A stretch of DNA of 64,000 bases from an uncultured Anaerolineales bacterium. GTDB taxonomy: Bacteria; Chloroflexota; Anaerolineae; Anaerolineales; UBA6663. Below, one piece after another: positions 8,143 through 17,635 of the stretch; position 1 is the stretch's first letter; every line of letters starts with the position of its first letter. The translations under genes were made by a program, and so were the position numbers. Location of the stretch: NCBI GenBank assembly GCA_937952305.1, contig CALFZO010000162.1, positions 1 to 64,000 on the forward strand, written 5' to 3'. A model generated the notes under the pieces. That model ran no database searches. It was not told where the DNA came from and saw only the letters and a program-made list of their open reading frames with translations.

Positions 8143-11100
8143 ATGATTCCTGTTTTACATGCGCTCTGGTTGCCGCCCGATATCACGACGCCGGGCGGTG
8201 AACTGGCGGTTTGGACGGAGAGCGAGACGCGCCGGCCCAAATCGCCGTTTGATCATCCTTTTGCCGGCAGCGCTTCTCAGGTGGTCTACAGCCTGTGGCA
8301 CCTGGTGCGCGACCTGGCCACCGGGCGCCTGACCGAGTCCGCCCGCAAGCTGGCGGTGGTGCTGCCCTCCGACGAGCGGCGTCCTTTGCGCAGCACCGAA
8401 GAACCTGACAAGGAGACGCCCCGCCGCCGGCGTCGCAGCCCAGCCGTCACCCTGCGGCCCTGGCGCGTGGACGCCGTGGTGCTGCCGCCCCATGAGGCCC
8501 TGGCCTTGCTGCTGCAGATCCCGCCGCAATCCCAGTGGGTGCACCTGGGATCGGACTTCCTCTTCTGGCAGCAGGCCGCGCGCCTGGCCGCGCAGATCCT
8601 GGTCCGCGGCCAATTCCTGCCTTTGGCGGACGAGGCCGGGAACGGACGTTGGCGTCCGGTGCTGGCGGACGTCACAGTCCAGGCCAAGCTGGCCGGGCTG
8701 GCGGCGGCCATGCCGCCGGCGGCGCGGGCGCTGGCGCAGCCGCTGCCGGCGGCGGACACGCTGGTGCAGACTTTTCTGGCGGCGGCCGTCCATGCCTACG
8801 TTGGTCAGAACTACACGCCGAGCCGCAGCCCGTTCTACGACCCCAAGAAATACCAGCCCAAACCGCATGTGCCCACGGCCGCCGACTTCTGGTGGCTGGA
8901 TCTTTTCCCGCGCGCGCGCCACAACTTGAGCACGCTGCGGCGTCCAGCGGATCAAAGCGAGTTCGGCCAGAAGGTCCGGGACTGGGCCTTGGCCGCGTAT
9001 GAGTACGTCGCCAGCGAGTATCGTGTGGCCTTCCGGCTGGAGCCGCCGCAGCCGGCCGAGGGCGTGCCGCCGGATCAGGCCGAATGGCTGTTGACGTTTC
9101 ATTTGCAGGCCAAGCCGCCGGCTGACACGTTGTGGGCGGCGGCCGAAGTCTGGGAGGCGCCGCCGCGCCCCGAAATGCCGGCTTTGCTGCGGGCCGGCCT
9201 GGACCAGGCCGCCGGCCTGTATCCGGCCCTGGCGCCGAGCCGTCAGCAGGCTTTTCCGGTCAGCCTGACCCTGACGGTAACGCAAGCGGTGGCGTTTCTG
9301 GAGACGCAGGCGGAGGTGCTGAGCGCCCGCGGCTTTGGCGTGCTGGTGCCAACCTGGTGGAAGGACCGCCGCCGCCGGCTGTCGGCGCGCCTAGCCCTCG
9401 GCCAGCAAGCTGGCAGCGGCTTGCTGGGTATGGAGGCGCTGGTGGACTTCGATTGGCAGGTGGCGGTCGGCGACAAGACGTTGTCGGCCGAAGACCTGGC
9501 CCAGCTGGCCCAATCCAAGACCGCGCTCGTGCAGGTGCGCGGCGAGTGGATGCAGTTCGACCCGCACGAGGTCCAGGCGGCCCTGCGGCTGATGCAGCGC
9601 CACCAGAAGCAGAACGGCCAGTTGACGCTGCGCGAGGCCCTCGGCCTGGCGCTGGCCGGCCCCACCGAGTGGGATGGCCTGGCCGTCGAGGGGGTGCGCG
9701 TCGATGGCTGGTTGGACGGCGTGCTGCGACGCCTGAACGGCCACGAGCCGCTGCAGGTCCTGCCGCAGCCGGACGGTTTTGTCGGCCAGCTGCGGCCCTA
9801 CCAGATCAACGGTTTTTCCTGGCTGGCTTTCATGCGCCAGTACGGCTTCGGCGCCTGCCTGGCCGACGACATGGGCTTAGGCAAAACCATCCAGGTGCTG
9901 GCGCTGCTGGCGCGCGACCACGACGCCGGCCAGTTGCAGCGGCCGATCCTGCTGGTGTGCCCGACGACGGTGGTGAACAACTGGGTGCGCGAGGCCGCGC
10001 ATTTCGCGCCGGCGTTGAGCTGTTACGCGCACCACGGCCCGGGCCGCCTCAAGGCGGACGCCCTGGTAAACGGCGTCGGCGCGCATCACCTGGTGATCAC
10101 CAGCTACGCGCTCCTGCCGCGCGACGCTGAGCATCTGGAGAAAGTGGCGTGGGGCGGGGTGGTGCTGGACGAGGCCCACAACATCAAGAACCCGGCCACC
10201 AAGCAGGCCCAGGTGGTGCGGCGTCTGCGCGCGGGTTTCCGCTTCGCGCTCACCGGGACTCCGCTCGAGAACCGCCTCCAGGACTTGTGGTCGATCCTGC
10301 ACTTCCTCAACCCCGGCTATCTGAGCTCGGCCGAAGCCTTCCAGCGCAACTTCGCCGGGCCGATCGAGCGCGCCGGCGATCCGGCCGCCAGCGCCCGCCT
10401 GCGCGCCCTGACCACGCCCTTCATCCTGCGGCGGCTGAAGACGGACCAGACCGTCATCCGGGACCTGCCCACCAAGAATGAGATGAAGGAGTACTGCGGG
10501 CTCACCAAGGAGCAGGCCGCGCTCTATCGCGCGGTCACCCAAGAGTCGCTGCGCCAGATCGCGGCCGCGCACGGCATCCAGCGGCGCGGCATCATCCTGG
10601 CCACGCTGACGCGCCTCAAGCAGGTCTGCAACCATCCCCGCCACCTGCTGGGTGACCGCAGCGCCCTGAAGCACCGCTCCGGCAAGCTCAACCGCATGAC
10701 CGAAATGCTGGAGCAGGCCCTGGCCGAGGACGACCGCGTGCTGATCTTCACGCAGTACGCCGAGATGGGCGCGCTGCTCAACGAGCACCTGACCGAGACC
10801 TTCGGCGAGACGCTCTACCTGTACGGCGGGACGCCGGCCACGCAGCGGGCCGCCATGATCGCGCGCTTCCAGGACGGCGGTCCGCGCCTGTTCGTGTTGT
10901 CGCTCAAGGCCGGCGGCGCCGGCATCAACCTGACCCGCGCCAACCGCGTCTTCCATTACGACCGGTGGTGGAACCCGGCCATTGAAAATCAGGCCACCGA
11001 CCGCGCCTTTCGCATCGGCCAGCACCAGGCCGTGCAGGTGCACAAGCTCGTCTGCCGCGGCACGCTGGAGGAGCGCATCGACGAATTAATCACGCGCAAG

Positions 11101-11211
11101 CTGGCCCTGGCCGAGCAGGTCGTCGGCGGCGGGGAGAGCTGGCTGACCGAGTTGAGCACGGATGAGCTGCGCGACCTGCTGCTCCTGCGGCGCGAGGCCA
11201 TCGACGACTGA
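8143..11211 (+). CDS. SNF2-family DEAD/DEAH-type helicase
   Basis: A 1022-residue DNA-dependent ATPase of the bacterial SNF2/HepA type. The N-terminal half (to about 530) is the region usually annotated as bacterial SNF2-associated (DUF3670-like). The helicase core follows: motif I DDMGLGKTIQ (about 575), motif II LDEAHNIKN (about 675), motif III TGTPLENRLQDLW, then the C-terminal helicase domain with LSLKAGGAGINLTRA and the motif VI region ATDRAFRIGQ. All motor motifs look intact. It would translocate on or remodel DNA-protein complexes; the target is unknown. It is followed after 2 bp by an unknown gene, where other genomes often carry a SWIM zinc-finger partner. Confidence 0.95.
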   Translation: MIPVLHALWLPPDITTPGGELAVWTESETRRPKSPFDHPFAGSASQVVYSLWHLVRDLATGRLTESARKLAVVLPSDERRPLRSTEEPDKETPRRRRRSPAVTLRPWRVDAVVLPPHEALALLLQIPPQSQWVHLGSDFLFWQQAARLAAQILVRGQFLPLADEAGNGRWRPVLADVTVQAKLAGLAAAMPPAARALAQPLPAADTLVQTFLAAAVHAYVGQNYTPSRSPFYDPKKYQPKPHVPTAADFWWLDLFPRARHNLSTLRRPADQSEFGQKVRDWALAAYEYVASEYRVAFRLEPPQPAEGVPPDQAEWLLTFHLQAKPPADTLWAAAEVWEAPPRPEMPALLRAGLDQAAGLYPALAPSRQQAFPVSLTLTVTQAVAFLETQAEVLSARGFGVLVPTWWKDRRRRLSARLALGQQAGSGLLGMEALVDFDWQVAVGDKTLSAEDLAQLAQSKTALVQVRGEWMQFDPHEVQAALRLMQRHQKQNGQLTLREALGLALAGPTEWDGLAVEGVRVDGWLDGVLRRLNGHEPLQVLPQPDGFVGQLRPYQINGFSWLAFMRQYGFGACLADDMGLGKTIQVLALLARDHDAGQLQRPILLVCPTTVVNNWVREAAHFAPALSCYAHHGPGRLKADALVNGVGAHHLVITSYALLPRDAEHLEKVAWGGVVLDEAHNIKNPATKQAQVVRRLRAGFRFALTGTPLENRLQDLWSILHFLNPGYLSSAEAFQRNFAGPIERAGDPAASARLRALTTPFILRRLKTDQTVIRDLPTKNEMKEYCGLTKEQAALYRAVTQESLRQIAAAHGIQRRGIILATLTRLKQVCNHPRHLLGDRSALKHRSGKLNRMTEMLEQALAEDDRVLIFTQYAEMGALLNEHLTETFGETLYLYGGTPATQRAAMIARFQDGGPRLFVLSLKAGGAGINLTRANRVFHYDRWWNPAIENQATDRAFRIGQHQAVQVHKLVCRGTLEERIDELITRKLALAEQVVGGGESWLTELSTDELRDLLLLRREAIDD

Positions 11212-11213
11212 CC

Positions 11214-12143
11214 ATGCCTCTACCGCCAGAGCTGGATGACCTGCTCGCTCAGTACGAGCTGTACGCGCCCGAGATCGGGCTGCGGCTGCGCACCTCGGCC
11301 GAGACCCAGCTGCTGGTCCTGCGCCGCGGCCAACTGGCGGCCTGGGAGGCCGGCGCGTTGACCGCCGTCCACTCGGCCACCCACGCCGGCCCGTACGAGA
11401 CAGTCGTCAAGGCGCTGCGCCTGTCTGAGGCCCTGCAGGCGGCCCTGCTGCGGCGCGAGGCCGGCGGCCGGTTCGAATACAGCTGGAACTGGGATTACTC
11501 CGAGCGCGTGGAAGCGCTGCGCCTGGATGGTCGCCAGTTGGAGGTCGTCTACGCCAACCGCCGCGGCCGCTACCAATTGCGTCTGGCCATGCCCGCTCTG
11601 ACCGGCGCGCCCGCCGCCGCCGCGCAGACCTGGCTGGCCCAGCCGGCCGTGCTGGACGCCATCGCCCAGCTCCGGCCGCTCCTGCCCGAGACACTGACGC
11701 GCCTCCAACTCATCCCGGCTTGGGAGGCCTGCCAGATCTCGGCCAGCGCCAAGTCGCGCGAGGCGCTGGAGACGGGCCTGCACTTCATCTGCCGCGCCCT
11801 GGTGACGCACCCGGCCTACATTCTGGTGTTGCGCGGCCTGGACGGCGAAGACGCTATCCGGCGCTGCGTGTCGGCCGAGATCGGGCGCCGCCAGGCGGAG
11901 GTCGCCGCGGCCGTGGCGGCGCTGCCCGCCGACCCGGACCTCTTCTGGGCGGCCGCGGCCCTGCCGGATGTGCCGGCTCCTCACGAAGTGGCCCCCGGAG
12001 CCGGCCTGGGCACCACCCTGCCGCCGGCTGATTTCTGGCCCCGCTCCGAAGACAACGCCTGGCTGGCCGATGCGCTGGCGAAGGCCTACAAGAACATCCC
12101 GCGCAAGCTCGCCAAACTGACCGAGCCGCGCCGGCACTACTGA
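11214..12143 (+). CDS. unknown protein paired with SNF2 helicase
   Basis: A 309-residue soluble protein that I do not recognise. It starts 2 bp after the helicase stop and so is almost certainly cotranslated with it. There is no signal peptide, membrane segment or zinc-binding cysteine cluster, so it is not the SWIM zinc-finger protein often found beside bacterial SNF2 genes. Visible traits are an N-terminal half rich in beta-type stretches, a segment RGRYQLRL near residue 125, and a basic C-terminus (KAYKNIPRKLAKLTEPRRHY). The basic tail could contact nucleic acid. A role as helicase cofactor is inferred from gene order only. Confidence 0.75.
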   Translation: MPLPPELDDLLAQYELYAPEIGLRLRTSAETQLLVLRRGQLAAWEAGALTAVHSATHAGPYETVVKALRLSEALQAALLRREAGGRFEYSWNWDYSERVEALRLDGRQLEVVYANRRGRYQLRLAMPALTGAPAAAAQTWLAQPAVLDAIAQLRPLLPETLTRLQLIPAWEACQISASAKSREALETGLHFICRALVTHPAYILVLRGLDGEDAIRRCVSAEIGRRQAEVAAAVAALPADPDLFWAAAALPDVPAPHEVAPGAGLGTTLPPADFWPRSEDNAWLADALAKAYKNIPRKLAKLTEPRRHY

Positions 12144-12150
12144 GCGGCGT

Positions 12151-13641
12151 CTACGGCCGCGGCCGCCAGAGCAGCTGCGGCCGAACCACGACACCGGTGT
12201 TGGTCGGCGGGGACTCGGCTTCCGGCAGCCCCTCGGCCACCGCGTAATACCTCTCCAGCAACGCGCGCAGCGCCGGCTCCGTCTCGAACAGGCTCTCGTC
12301 CGAGATAATCACGCCATACCGCCGTGTTTCCAGCCGCCGCACCCAATCGGCGGGGAGCGCCAGGCCGCGATTCTTGTAAAAATACCAGACGTGGATAACG
12401 TGGACGGACTGCGGCTTGCCGGCCAGCAGCGCGTAGTACGGATGCATGAGCACCAGGGCGTCGCCCGGTTCGGCGCGCAGGCGCGCGATGAGCGCGTCCC
12501 CGGCCGCGCGCATGGCCGGGGTTGGCGTGTAACGCAGCGGGTTGTAGACGCCCAGCGCCAGCTGCGCCAGGATCAGCCCGGCCGCCAGGGCCGGCCAGCG
12601 GCGCTGCCCGGCCGGCGCAGCGCGGATGAGCAGCGCTGGGGCTAGGCAAAGCAGCGCATACACGGGCATCAAGTTGTTGAGGTTGCCGCCGATCGGGGCG
12701 CGGCCCAGCCCGCTCACCAGGGCGCCGGCGGCCAGCCCCGCGAACCACGGCTGCCGGGCAAACCCGCGCGGCCTGTCCGGTCCGCGCCCGGTCAGCCACA
12801 GCGCCGTCAGCGCGGCCGCGCTCAAGGCCCCCATGCCGCCCAGCAGTTCGGCGCCCAGGTAGCGGACCACGCGTCCGAGCTCGACGGGGTTGGACGCGAC
12901 GACGCCGACCACATGGTACGAGAACCAGCCGCTTGAGAGCGCGTCCAGAGCGAGATAGGGCAGAGCGGCCGCCGCCGCGAAGGTGACCCCAAATGCGGCC
13001 GCCGGCCGGCGCATCCGCCAGAGCGCGAACGCCAGGCCGAGCGCGGTCACCACAGCTGTCTGCTTGGTGAAGAAGGCCAGCGCCAACAGGCCGGCGGCGG
13101 CGGCGGCGCCGCGGCGCGTCCCGCCGGCATAGACGCCCAGCGCCAACCCGCTCAACGTCAAAAACACGTAGAACGAGTCGACGCGCGCCAGTTCATACCA
13201 GAACCCGCTCAGGCGGTAGCCGCCCAGGTACAGGCCGGCGCTGGCCAGGCCCAGCCAAGACAGGCGGCTTTCCCGGTGCGCGATCCAGCCGATCAGCGCC
13301 GCCGTGCCGAGCGTGGCCGCGAACGACAGCAGCCGCAGCGGCAGGTAGCTCAGGCCCGTCACGCGCAGGAGCAACCCGCCCAGCCACATGTACAGAGGCA
13401 TGTACACGGTCGGCGCGAACTCCGCCGTCGGCGCGGCAAAAACCGGCCGGCCGAGGGCGTGCTGCCAGGCCTGCAGTAACAAACCACCCTCGATGAAGTC
13501 AAGGTCGTACGGGTATAGCAGGCGCGGCCCAGCCGCCGTCAGGTACAGGCCGACAAAGGCGCCGGCGCCAGCCACCGCCAGGAGCGGGAGAAATGGCAGG
13601 CCGCGGGCGGCGGCCCGGCGTGGTTTGTGGGATTCGGCCAA
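12151..13641 (-). CDS. GT39-like polytopic membrane glycosyltransferase
   Basis: A 496-residue membrane protein with about ten hydrophobic helices and a soluble C-terminal segment of about 110 residues. The first outside loop contains LLYPYDLDFIEGG, an acidic stretch in the position where GT39/ArnT-type enzymes carry catalytic Asp/Glu residues. It probably transfers a sugar from a polyprenyl-phosphate donor, but donor and acceptor are unknown. The start codon is TTG (13639-13641). It ends 7 bp from the convergent SNF2-partner gene and is divergent from the kinase gene, so it is likely a single-gene unit. Confidence 0.75.
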   Translation of the reverse strand: MAESHKPRRAAARGLPFLPLLAVAGAGAFVGLYLTAAGPRLLYPYDLDFIEGGLLLQAWQHALGRPVFAAPTAEFAPTVYMPLYMWLGGLLLRVTGLSYLPLRLLSFAATLGTAALIGWIAHRESRLSWLGLASAGLYLGGYRLSGFWYELARVDSFYVFLTLSGLALGVYAGGTRRGAAAAAGLLALAFFTKQTAVVTALGLAFALWRMRRPAAAFGVTFAAAAALPYLALDALSSGWFSYHVVGVVASNPVELGRVVRYLGAELLGGMGALSAAALTALWLTGRGPDRPRGFARQPWFAGLAAGALVSGLGRAPIGGNLNNLMPVYALLCLAPALLIRAAPAGQRRWPALAAGLILAQLALGVYNPLRYTPTPAMRAAGDALIARLRAEPGDALVLMHPYYALLAGKPQSVHVIHVWYFYKNRGLALPADWVRRLETRRYGVIISDESLFETEPALRALLERYYAVAEGLPEAESPPTNTGVVVRPQLLWRPRP

Positions 13642-13666
13642 TTTTGATAGCCTTTTCCGCTATTCG

Positions 13667-13675
13667 TGATATTAT
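13667..13675 (+). promoter_or_regulatory. extended -10 promoter of the kinase gene
   Basis: TGATATTAT (TGn plus TATTAT). A TTGATA at 13644-13649 could serve as -35, but the 20-bp spacer is longer than ideal. It lies in the space between the divergent GT39-like gene and the kinase, 47 bp before the kinase ATG. Confidence 0.4.
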
Positions 13676-13722
13676 CTGGCGCGTTCGACGATTACAGGCG
13701 GGCTGTCAGCGGGAGTGCGTGC

Positions 13723-15816
13723 ATGAGCGCCAACAATTGGGTCGGCCGGGCGATCGGCGGCCGGTATCAAATCGAGTCGTTGCTGGGGCAGGGCGGTATG
13801 TCGGCCGTGTACCGCGCCCAGGACCCCAACCTGCGCCGCGCCGTCGCCATCAAGCTGATTCATGGCCATCTCTCCACCGATCCGGAGTTTGTGCGGCGCT
13901 TCGAGCAAGAGGCCGCCGCGGTCGCCCAGCTGCGCCACCCCAACATCATCCAGGTCTTCGACTTCAACCATGACGGCGAAGTGTACTACATGGTCCTGGA
14001 GTATCTCGCCGGCGAGACGCTCCAGTCCCGGCTGAAGGCCCTGCACGCCGCCGGCGAGCGCCTCGGCCTGGCGCAAGCCGTCGCCATCATGGCTACCATC
14101 GCCGATGCCGTGGAGTACGCCCACCGGCGCGGCATGATCCACCGCGACCTGAAGCCCGCCAACGTGATGCTGGACCCGCAAGGCCAGCCGATCCTGATGG
14201 ACTTCGGCGTGGCCAAGATCGTCGGCGGGCAGCAGCACACGGCCACCGGCGCCATCGTCGGCACGGTGGCGTACATGTCCCCGGAACAGATCCGCGGCCT
14301 GAAGGTGGACGAGCGCGCCGACATCTATTCGCTTGGCATCATGTTGTTCGAGATGACGGCCGGCCGGCCGCCGTTTGAGGGCGACTCGGCCATGACCGTG
14401 ATGTTCAAGCACGTGAATGAGCCGCCGCCGGATATCCACCAGTTCAATGCGGGCGTGCCGGACGAGCTCAAGGCCGTGATCTCCAAGGCCCTGGCCAAGG
14501 AGCCCGGTGAACGTTTCCAGACGGCGGCCGAATTCGCGCAGGAGTTGCGGACTCTGCGCCTGACACTGACGGCCGTGCGGCCGCCGCTGCCGGAGACGAA
14601 TGTCAGCGCTCCGCCGCCCACGAAAAAGGTCGAGACCAAACCCGAGCCGGCCTCGCCGCCGGTCGTTCCTGTGACGCCGCCGCCCACGGTAACAGCGGCC
14701 ACCTCGGCCTCCACGCCACCGCCCACCGTCGTGCCGGCCGCTGGCGCTGAGCCGGCCCAGACCCCGGCCGTCGAGACGCGCGCGCCCGTCACCCCGCCGC
14801 CGGTGCGGCCGAGCCTGGCCGCCGCTGCGGAGCCGGCGAAACCGGGCAGCCCGCCCCTGGGCCTGATCCTCGGCCTGGGCGTCGTCGCCGTGCTGGTGGT
14901 GGTCGGGATCGTGGTGGGCGGGATGTTGACGGGCGGGGATCGCGGCGCCGGGACGGCCACGCAGACTCAGAGTGTGGCGGCCGCGGCGACGGCGACGCAA
15001 CCGCCCGCCGCCGCGACGGCGACCACAGCCCCGACAGTAGAGCCGACTGTGACGCTGGCGCCGACAGCGGCGCCGCTCCCCACGGACACGGCCACACCGG
15101 AGCCCACGCCGACGGCGACGGCGGTGCCGGTGCCAAACGGCATGGCCCTGATCCCGGCCGGGACCTTCAATATGGGCTCGGACGCGGGCCAGGCCGACGA
15201 GCGGCCGGTGCACGCGGTGACGCTGCGGCCGTTCTTCCTGGACGTGTTCGAAGTCACCAACGCGCGCTACCGCGCCTGCGTCGAGGCCGGCCAGTGCCAG
15301 GCCCAGGCCAACCGGAACTCGTTCACGCGCGCCAGCTACGCGACCCTGCCGGAGTACGACAACTTCCCGGCAGTGCAGGTGACCTGGGACCAGGCCGTGG
15401 CCTTCTGCGCGTTTGAGGGCAAGCGCCTGCCGACGGAGGCCGAGTGGGAGTATGCGGCGCGCGGCGGCGCCGACCAGCGCTATCCGTGGGGCAACGATTT
15501 CGACCCGGCGCGCGTGCCAGCCCGCGTCCAGGATACGGTGGCGGTCGGCACCTTGGACAACGCCAGCGCCTTTGGCGTCTTCGACCTGCCCGGCAACGTC
15601 AACGAGTGGGTGGCCGACTTCTACAGCCGCACTTACTACGCCGAGTCGCCGGCGGAGAATCCCGCCGGCCCGGCCGACGGCTCGCGGCGCGTGTTCCGGG
15701 GCGGCTCGTTCGGCAACGCCGACGGCAGCTTCTACACCGCGTCGCGGCGCTACAACCAGGCGCCGGGCTTCCGCGATGCCGACATCGGCTTCCGCTGCGC
15801 CCAGGACGCGCCCTGA
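13723..15816 (+). CDS. PknB-type Ser/Thr kinase with extracytoplasmic FGE-like domain
   Basis: A 697-residue protein in four parts: a Hanks-type kinase (residues 10-280), a Pro/Thr-rich linker, one membrane helix (about 377-405) and a Thr/Pro/Ala-rich stalk carrying a sulfatase-modifying-factor (FGE/SUMF1) fold (about 474-696). Kinase motifs are complete: GQGGMSAVY, lysine in VAIKLI, MIHRDLKPAN, DFGVAKI and YMSPEQI. The outside domain begins MALIPAGTFNMGS and ends RGGSFG...GFRCA. It lacks the paired cysteines of true formylglycine-generating enzymes, so it is more likely a sensor or binding domain. ATG 13723 is chosen for GGGAG seven bases upstream. Confidence 0.93.
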   Translation: MSANNWVGRAIGGRYQIESLLGQGGMSAVYRAQDPNLRRAVAIKLIHGHLSTDPEFVRRFEQEAAAVAQLRHPNIIQVFDFNHDGEVYYMVLEYLAGETLQSRLKALHAAGERLGLAQAVAIMATIADAVEYAHRRGMIHRDLKPANVMLDPQGQPILMDFGVAKIVGGQQHTATGAIVGTVAYMSPEQIRGLKVDERADIYSLGIMLFEMTAGRPPFEGDSAMTVMFKHVNEPPPDIHQFNAGVPDELKAVISKALAKEPGERFQTAAEFAQELRTLRLTLTAVRPPLPETNVSAPPPTKKVETKPEPASPPVVPVTPPPTVTAATSASTPPPTVVPAAGAEPAQTPAVETRAPVTPPPVRPSLAAAAEPAKPGSPPLGLILGLGVVAVLVVVGIVVGGMLTGGDRGAGTATQTQSVAAAATATQPPAAATATTAPTVEPTVTLAPTAAPLPTDTATPEPTPTATAVPVPNGMALIPAGTFNMGSDAGQADERPVHAVTLRPFFLDVFEVTNARYRACVEAGQCQAQANRNSFTRASYATLPEYDNFPAVQVTWDQAVAFCAFEGKRLPTEAEWEYAARGGADQRYPWGNDFDPARVPARVQDTVAVGTLDNASAFGVFDLPGNVNEWVADFYSRTYYAESPAENPAGPADGSRRVFRGGSFGNADGSFYTASRRYNQAPGFRDADIGFRCAQDAP

Positions 15817-15842
15817 GCGCGCCGCCCAGACACGCTGAGTTG

Positions 15843-15872
15843 AGGGACGAAGGCCGCGCCTTCGTCCCTTTT
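15843..15872. terminator. bidirectional terminator between convergent genes
   Basis: A perfect 11-bp stem, AGGGACGAAGG (15843-15853) and CCTTCGTCCCT (15859-15869), with a 5-nt loop and TTTT at 15869-15872. It lies between the convergent kinase and membrane-protein genes and overlaps the first base of the latter's stop codon, so it may serve both. Confidence 0.8.
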
Positions 15873-17635
15873 CATTTCCGAGGCGGCGCGAAGACGATGC
15901 TCAGCGCCAGCAGCGCCGCGAGCCACGCGGCGGCGACCCCGTATGTCGGACCGGGGTCCGGCTCGAACAGCAGCGGCGACACGCGCACCGCGGCCGCGCC
16001 GGTGGCGCGCACATCGAGATAGAACGGGTAACTCCAGCGGTCGACGTACGGGTTGTAGAACGCGATCCGTAAGTCCACCACGCCGGTAACCGGGTCGGCG
16101 TCGCGCGCGCGGTACTCGCCCCGCAGCAGCGGCAATCCGGCCTCGGACGAGTAAGCGTCCACGGATAACGCCACGGCCTCGGGATCGGCGGCCTCCGTCA
16201 GCTGCGCCTGGCCCACCAGCACGTACCAGCCGAGACTCAGGGCGTCGATGGGCGGGCTCTGTACCAGGTAACCGGCCTGGCCCTGGGGCGCGCGCCATTC
16301 CCCGGCCGGCGGCTGAACCACGTAGCGGGTGCCGGCCGCCGGAAACCACTGCCGCCAGACGCGGCCGGTCGCCGTCTCCCAAAGCGCTACCGGCGATTGG
16401 TGCAGCATGACGAAAGGGTTCAGCGCCATCACGACCAGGTTCGTGGCGCTGAGCGTCACCAATCCGGCCGCCAGTGGCCAGAAGGCCAGCCGCCGCGCCC
16501 GCCCGGTCACGCCGGCCATAGCCGCCGCCAGGCCGCCGGCCAACGCCGGCACCCCCACCATCAGGAAGCGGGCCGAGACCTCCCAGCCGCTGTAGAAGCC
16601 GCCCCAGGCCGAAGCCAGGCCCCACATCACCGCCACCGGCGCGAAGCTCGCCAGGCCGGCCAGGCCGCGCCCGCGCCAGACGTGCGGCAGCCCCACAAAC
16701 GCCAGCGCCAGCGCCGGCCCGAACACCAACAGGCCGCGATGCTGATCCAGCCACCAGCCTATCAGCCCGCGCCCGATCTGCTGCCCGCCGATGGCGCGAA
16801 AGCCGCTCAGCACGGCGTTGCCGCTGGGCGTGGCCGAGGGCGTTGGCCCGCCGTAGAGCGCGAAGTTGACGACCAGATAGAGGCCGAGCGAAGCCAAAGC
16901 CGCGCTGGTGAGCGCGCCCAGCCAGGAGCGCGGAGCGCGCTGGGGCCCGGCCAGCGTGCGCCAGGCAGCCAAGCCCACCAGCAAGACGCTCAGCGGCGCA
17001 AAGCGGCCGGAGAGCCAGGGAAGCCCGGCCAGTGCCAGCGCGACCAAGAGCGTCCGCCCACGCGAGGGCGCCGGTGGATTCTCGGACGGCGCCAACCAGT
17101 GGGCCGTGCCGAGCACTTGGCGCAGGCACCAGGTGACGGCCAGGCCGCCGGCCAATTCCGGGTAGATTTGGAACACGTACAGGCCAAGCGGCGCGGTGAG
17201 GCCCAGGGCCAGGGCGGCCAGCAGGCCCGCCCACCAGCGGCCGGAGACCTCGGCGCCGAGCAGCGTCATCTGCGCGGCCAGCAGCGCCCCCAGCAGGATC
17301 GCAAACTGCAAAACGCCGGCGCGGCCGGCCCAGGCATAAGGCAGCGCCAGCAGGAAGACCAGGCCGCTGTCGTGGCTGATCAGCTGCGTGCCGTCCGGCT
17401 GCCCACGGACGTGCGGGTCCAGGTACCCGCCGGCATAGAACGCGGCATAGTCGGCGTTGGCGTAGTTGTCCGCCAGATCCAGGTCGCCATCGTAGACCAG
17501 GCTGTGCGCGGCCAGGAGATAGTGCGGCTCGTCGCCGGTGACCGCCCAGGCCTTCAGGACGAACGGCAGCAGCGCCTGATAAACCAACCAGGCCGTGACG
17601 AAGGCGGCGCCGGCCGCCCAACGCGCCGCCCTCAA
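15872..17635 (-). CDS. PMT/ArnT-like polytopic membrane protein
   Basis: A 587-residue integral membrane protein with a cytoplasmic N-terminus, about twelve hydrophobic segments and a C-terminal soluble beta-rich domain before a last helix. The first outside loop has VTGDEPHYL, the acidic motif typical of GT39/GT83-like polyprenyl-sugar transferases. The start is TTG 17633-17635, with GGGAGG five bases upstream, and the TTG overlaps the TGA of the preceding glycosyltransferase (TTGA). A much longer open reading exists upstream but antisense-like composition and the ribosome site argue against it. It ends a run of three envelope-glycan genes. Confidence 0.8.
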   Translation of the reverse strand: MRAARWAAGAAFVTAWLVYQALLPFVLKAWAVTGDEPHYLLAAHSLVYDGDLDLADNYANADYAAFYAGGYLDPHVRGQPDGTQLISHDSGLVFLLALPYAWAGRAGVLQFAILLGALLAAQMTLLGAEVSGRWWAGLLAALALGLTAPLGLYVFQIYPELAGGLAVTWCLRQVLGTAHWLAPSENPPAPSRGRTLLVALALAGLPWLSGRFAPLSVLLVGLAAWRTLAGPQRAPRSWLGALTSAALASLGLYLVVNFALYGGPTPSATPSGNAVLSGFRAIGGQQIGRGLIGWWLDQHRGLLVFGPALALAFVGLPHVWRGRGLAGLASFAPVAVMWGLASAWGGFYSGWEVSARFLMVGVPALAGGLAAAMAGVTGRARRLAFWPLAAGLVTLSATNLVVMALNPFVMLHQSPVALWETATGRVWRQWFPAAGTRYVVQPPAGEWRAPQGQAGYLVQSPPIDALSLGWYVLVGQAQLTEAADPEAVALSVDAYSSEAGLPLLRGEYRARDADPVTGVVDLRIAFYNPYVDRWSYPFYLDVRATGAAAVRVSPLLFEPDPGPTYGVAAAWLAALLALSIVFAPPRK

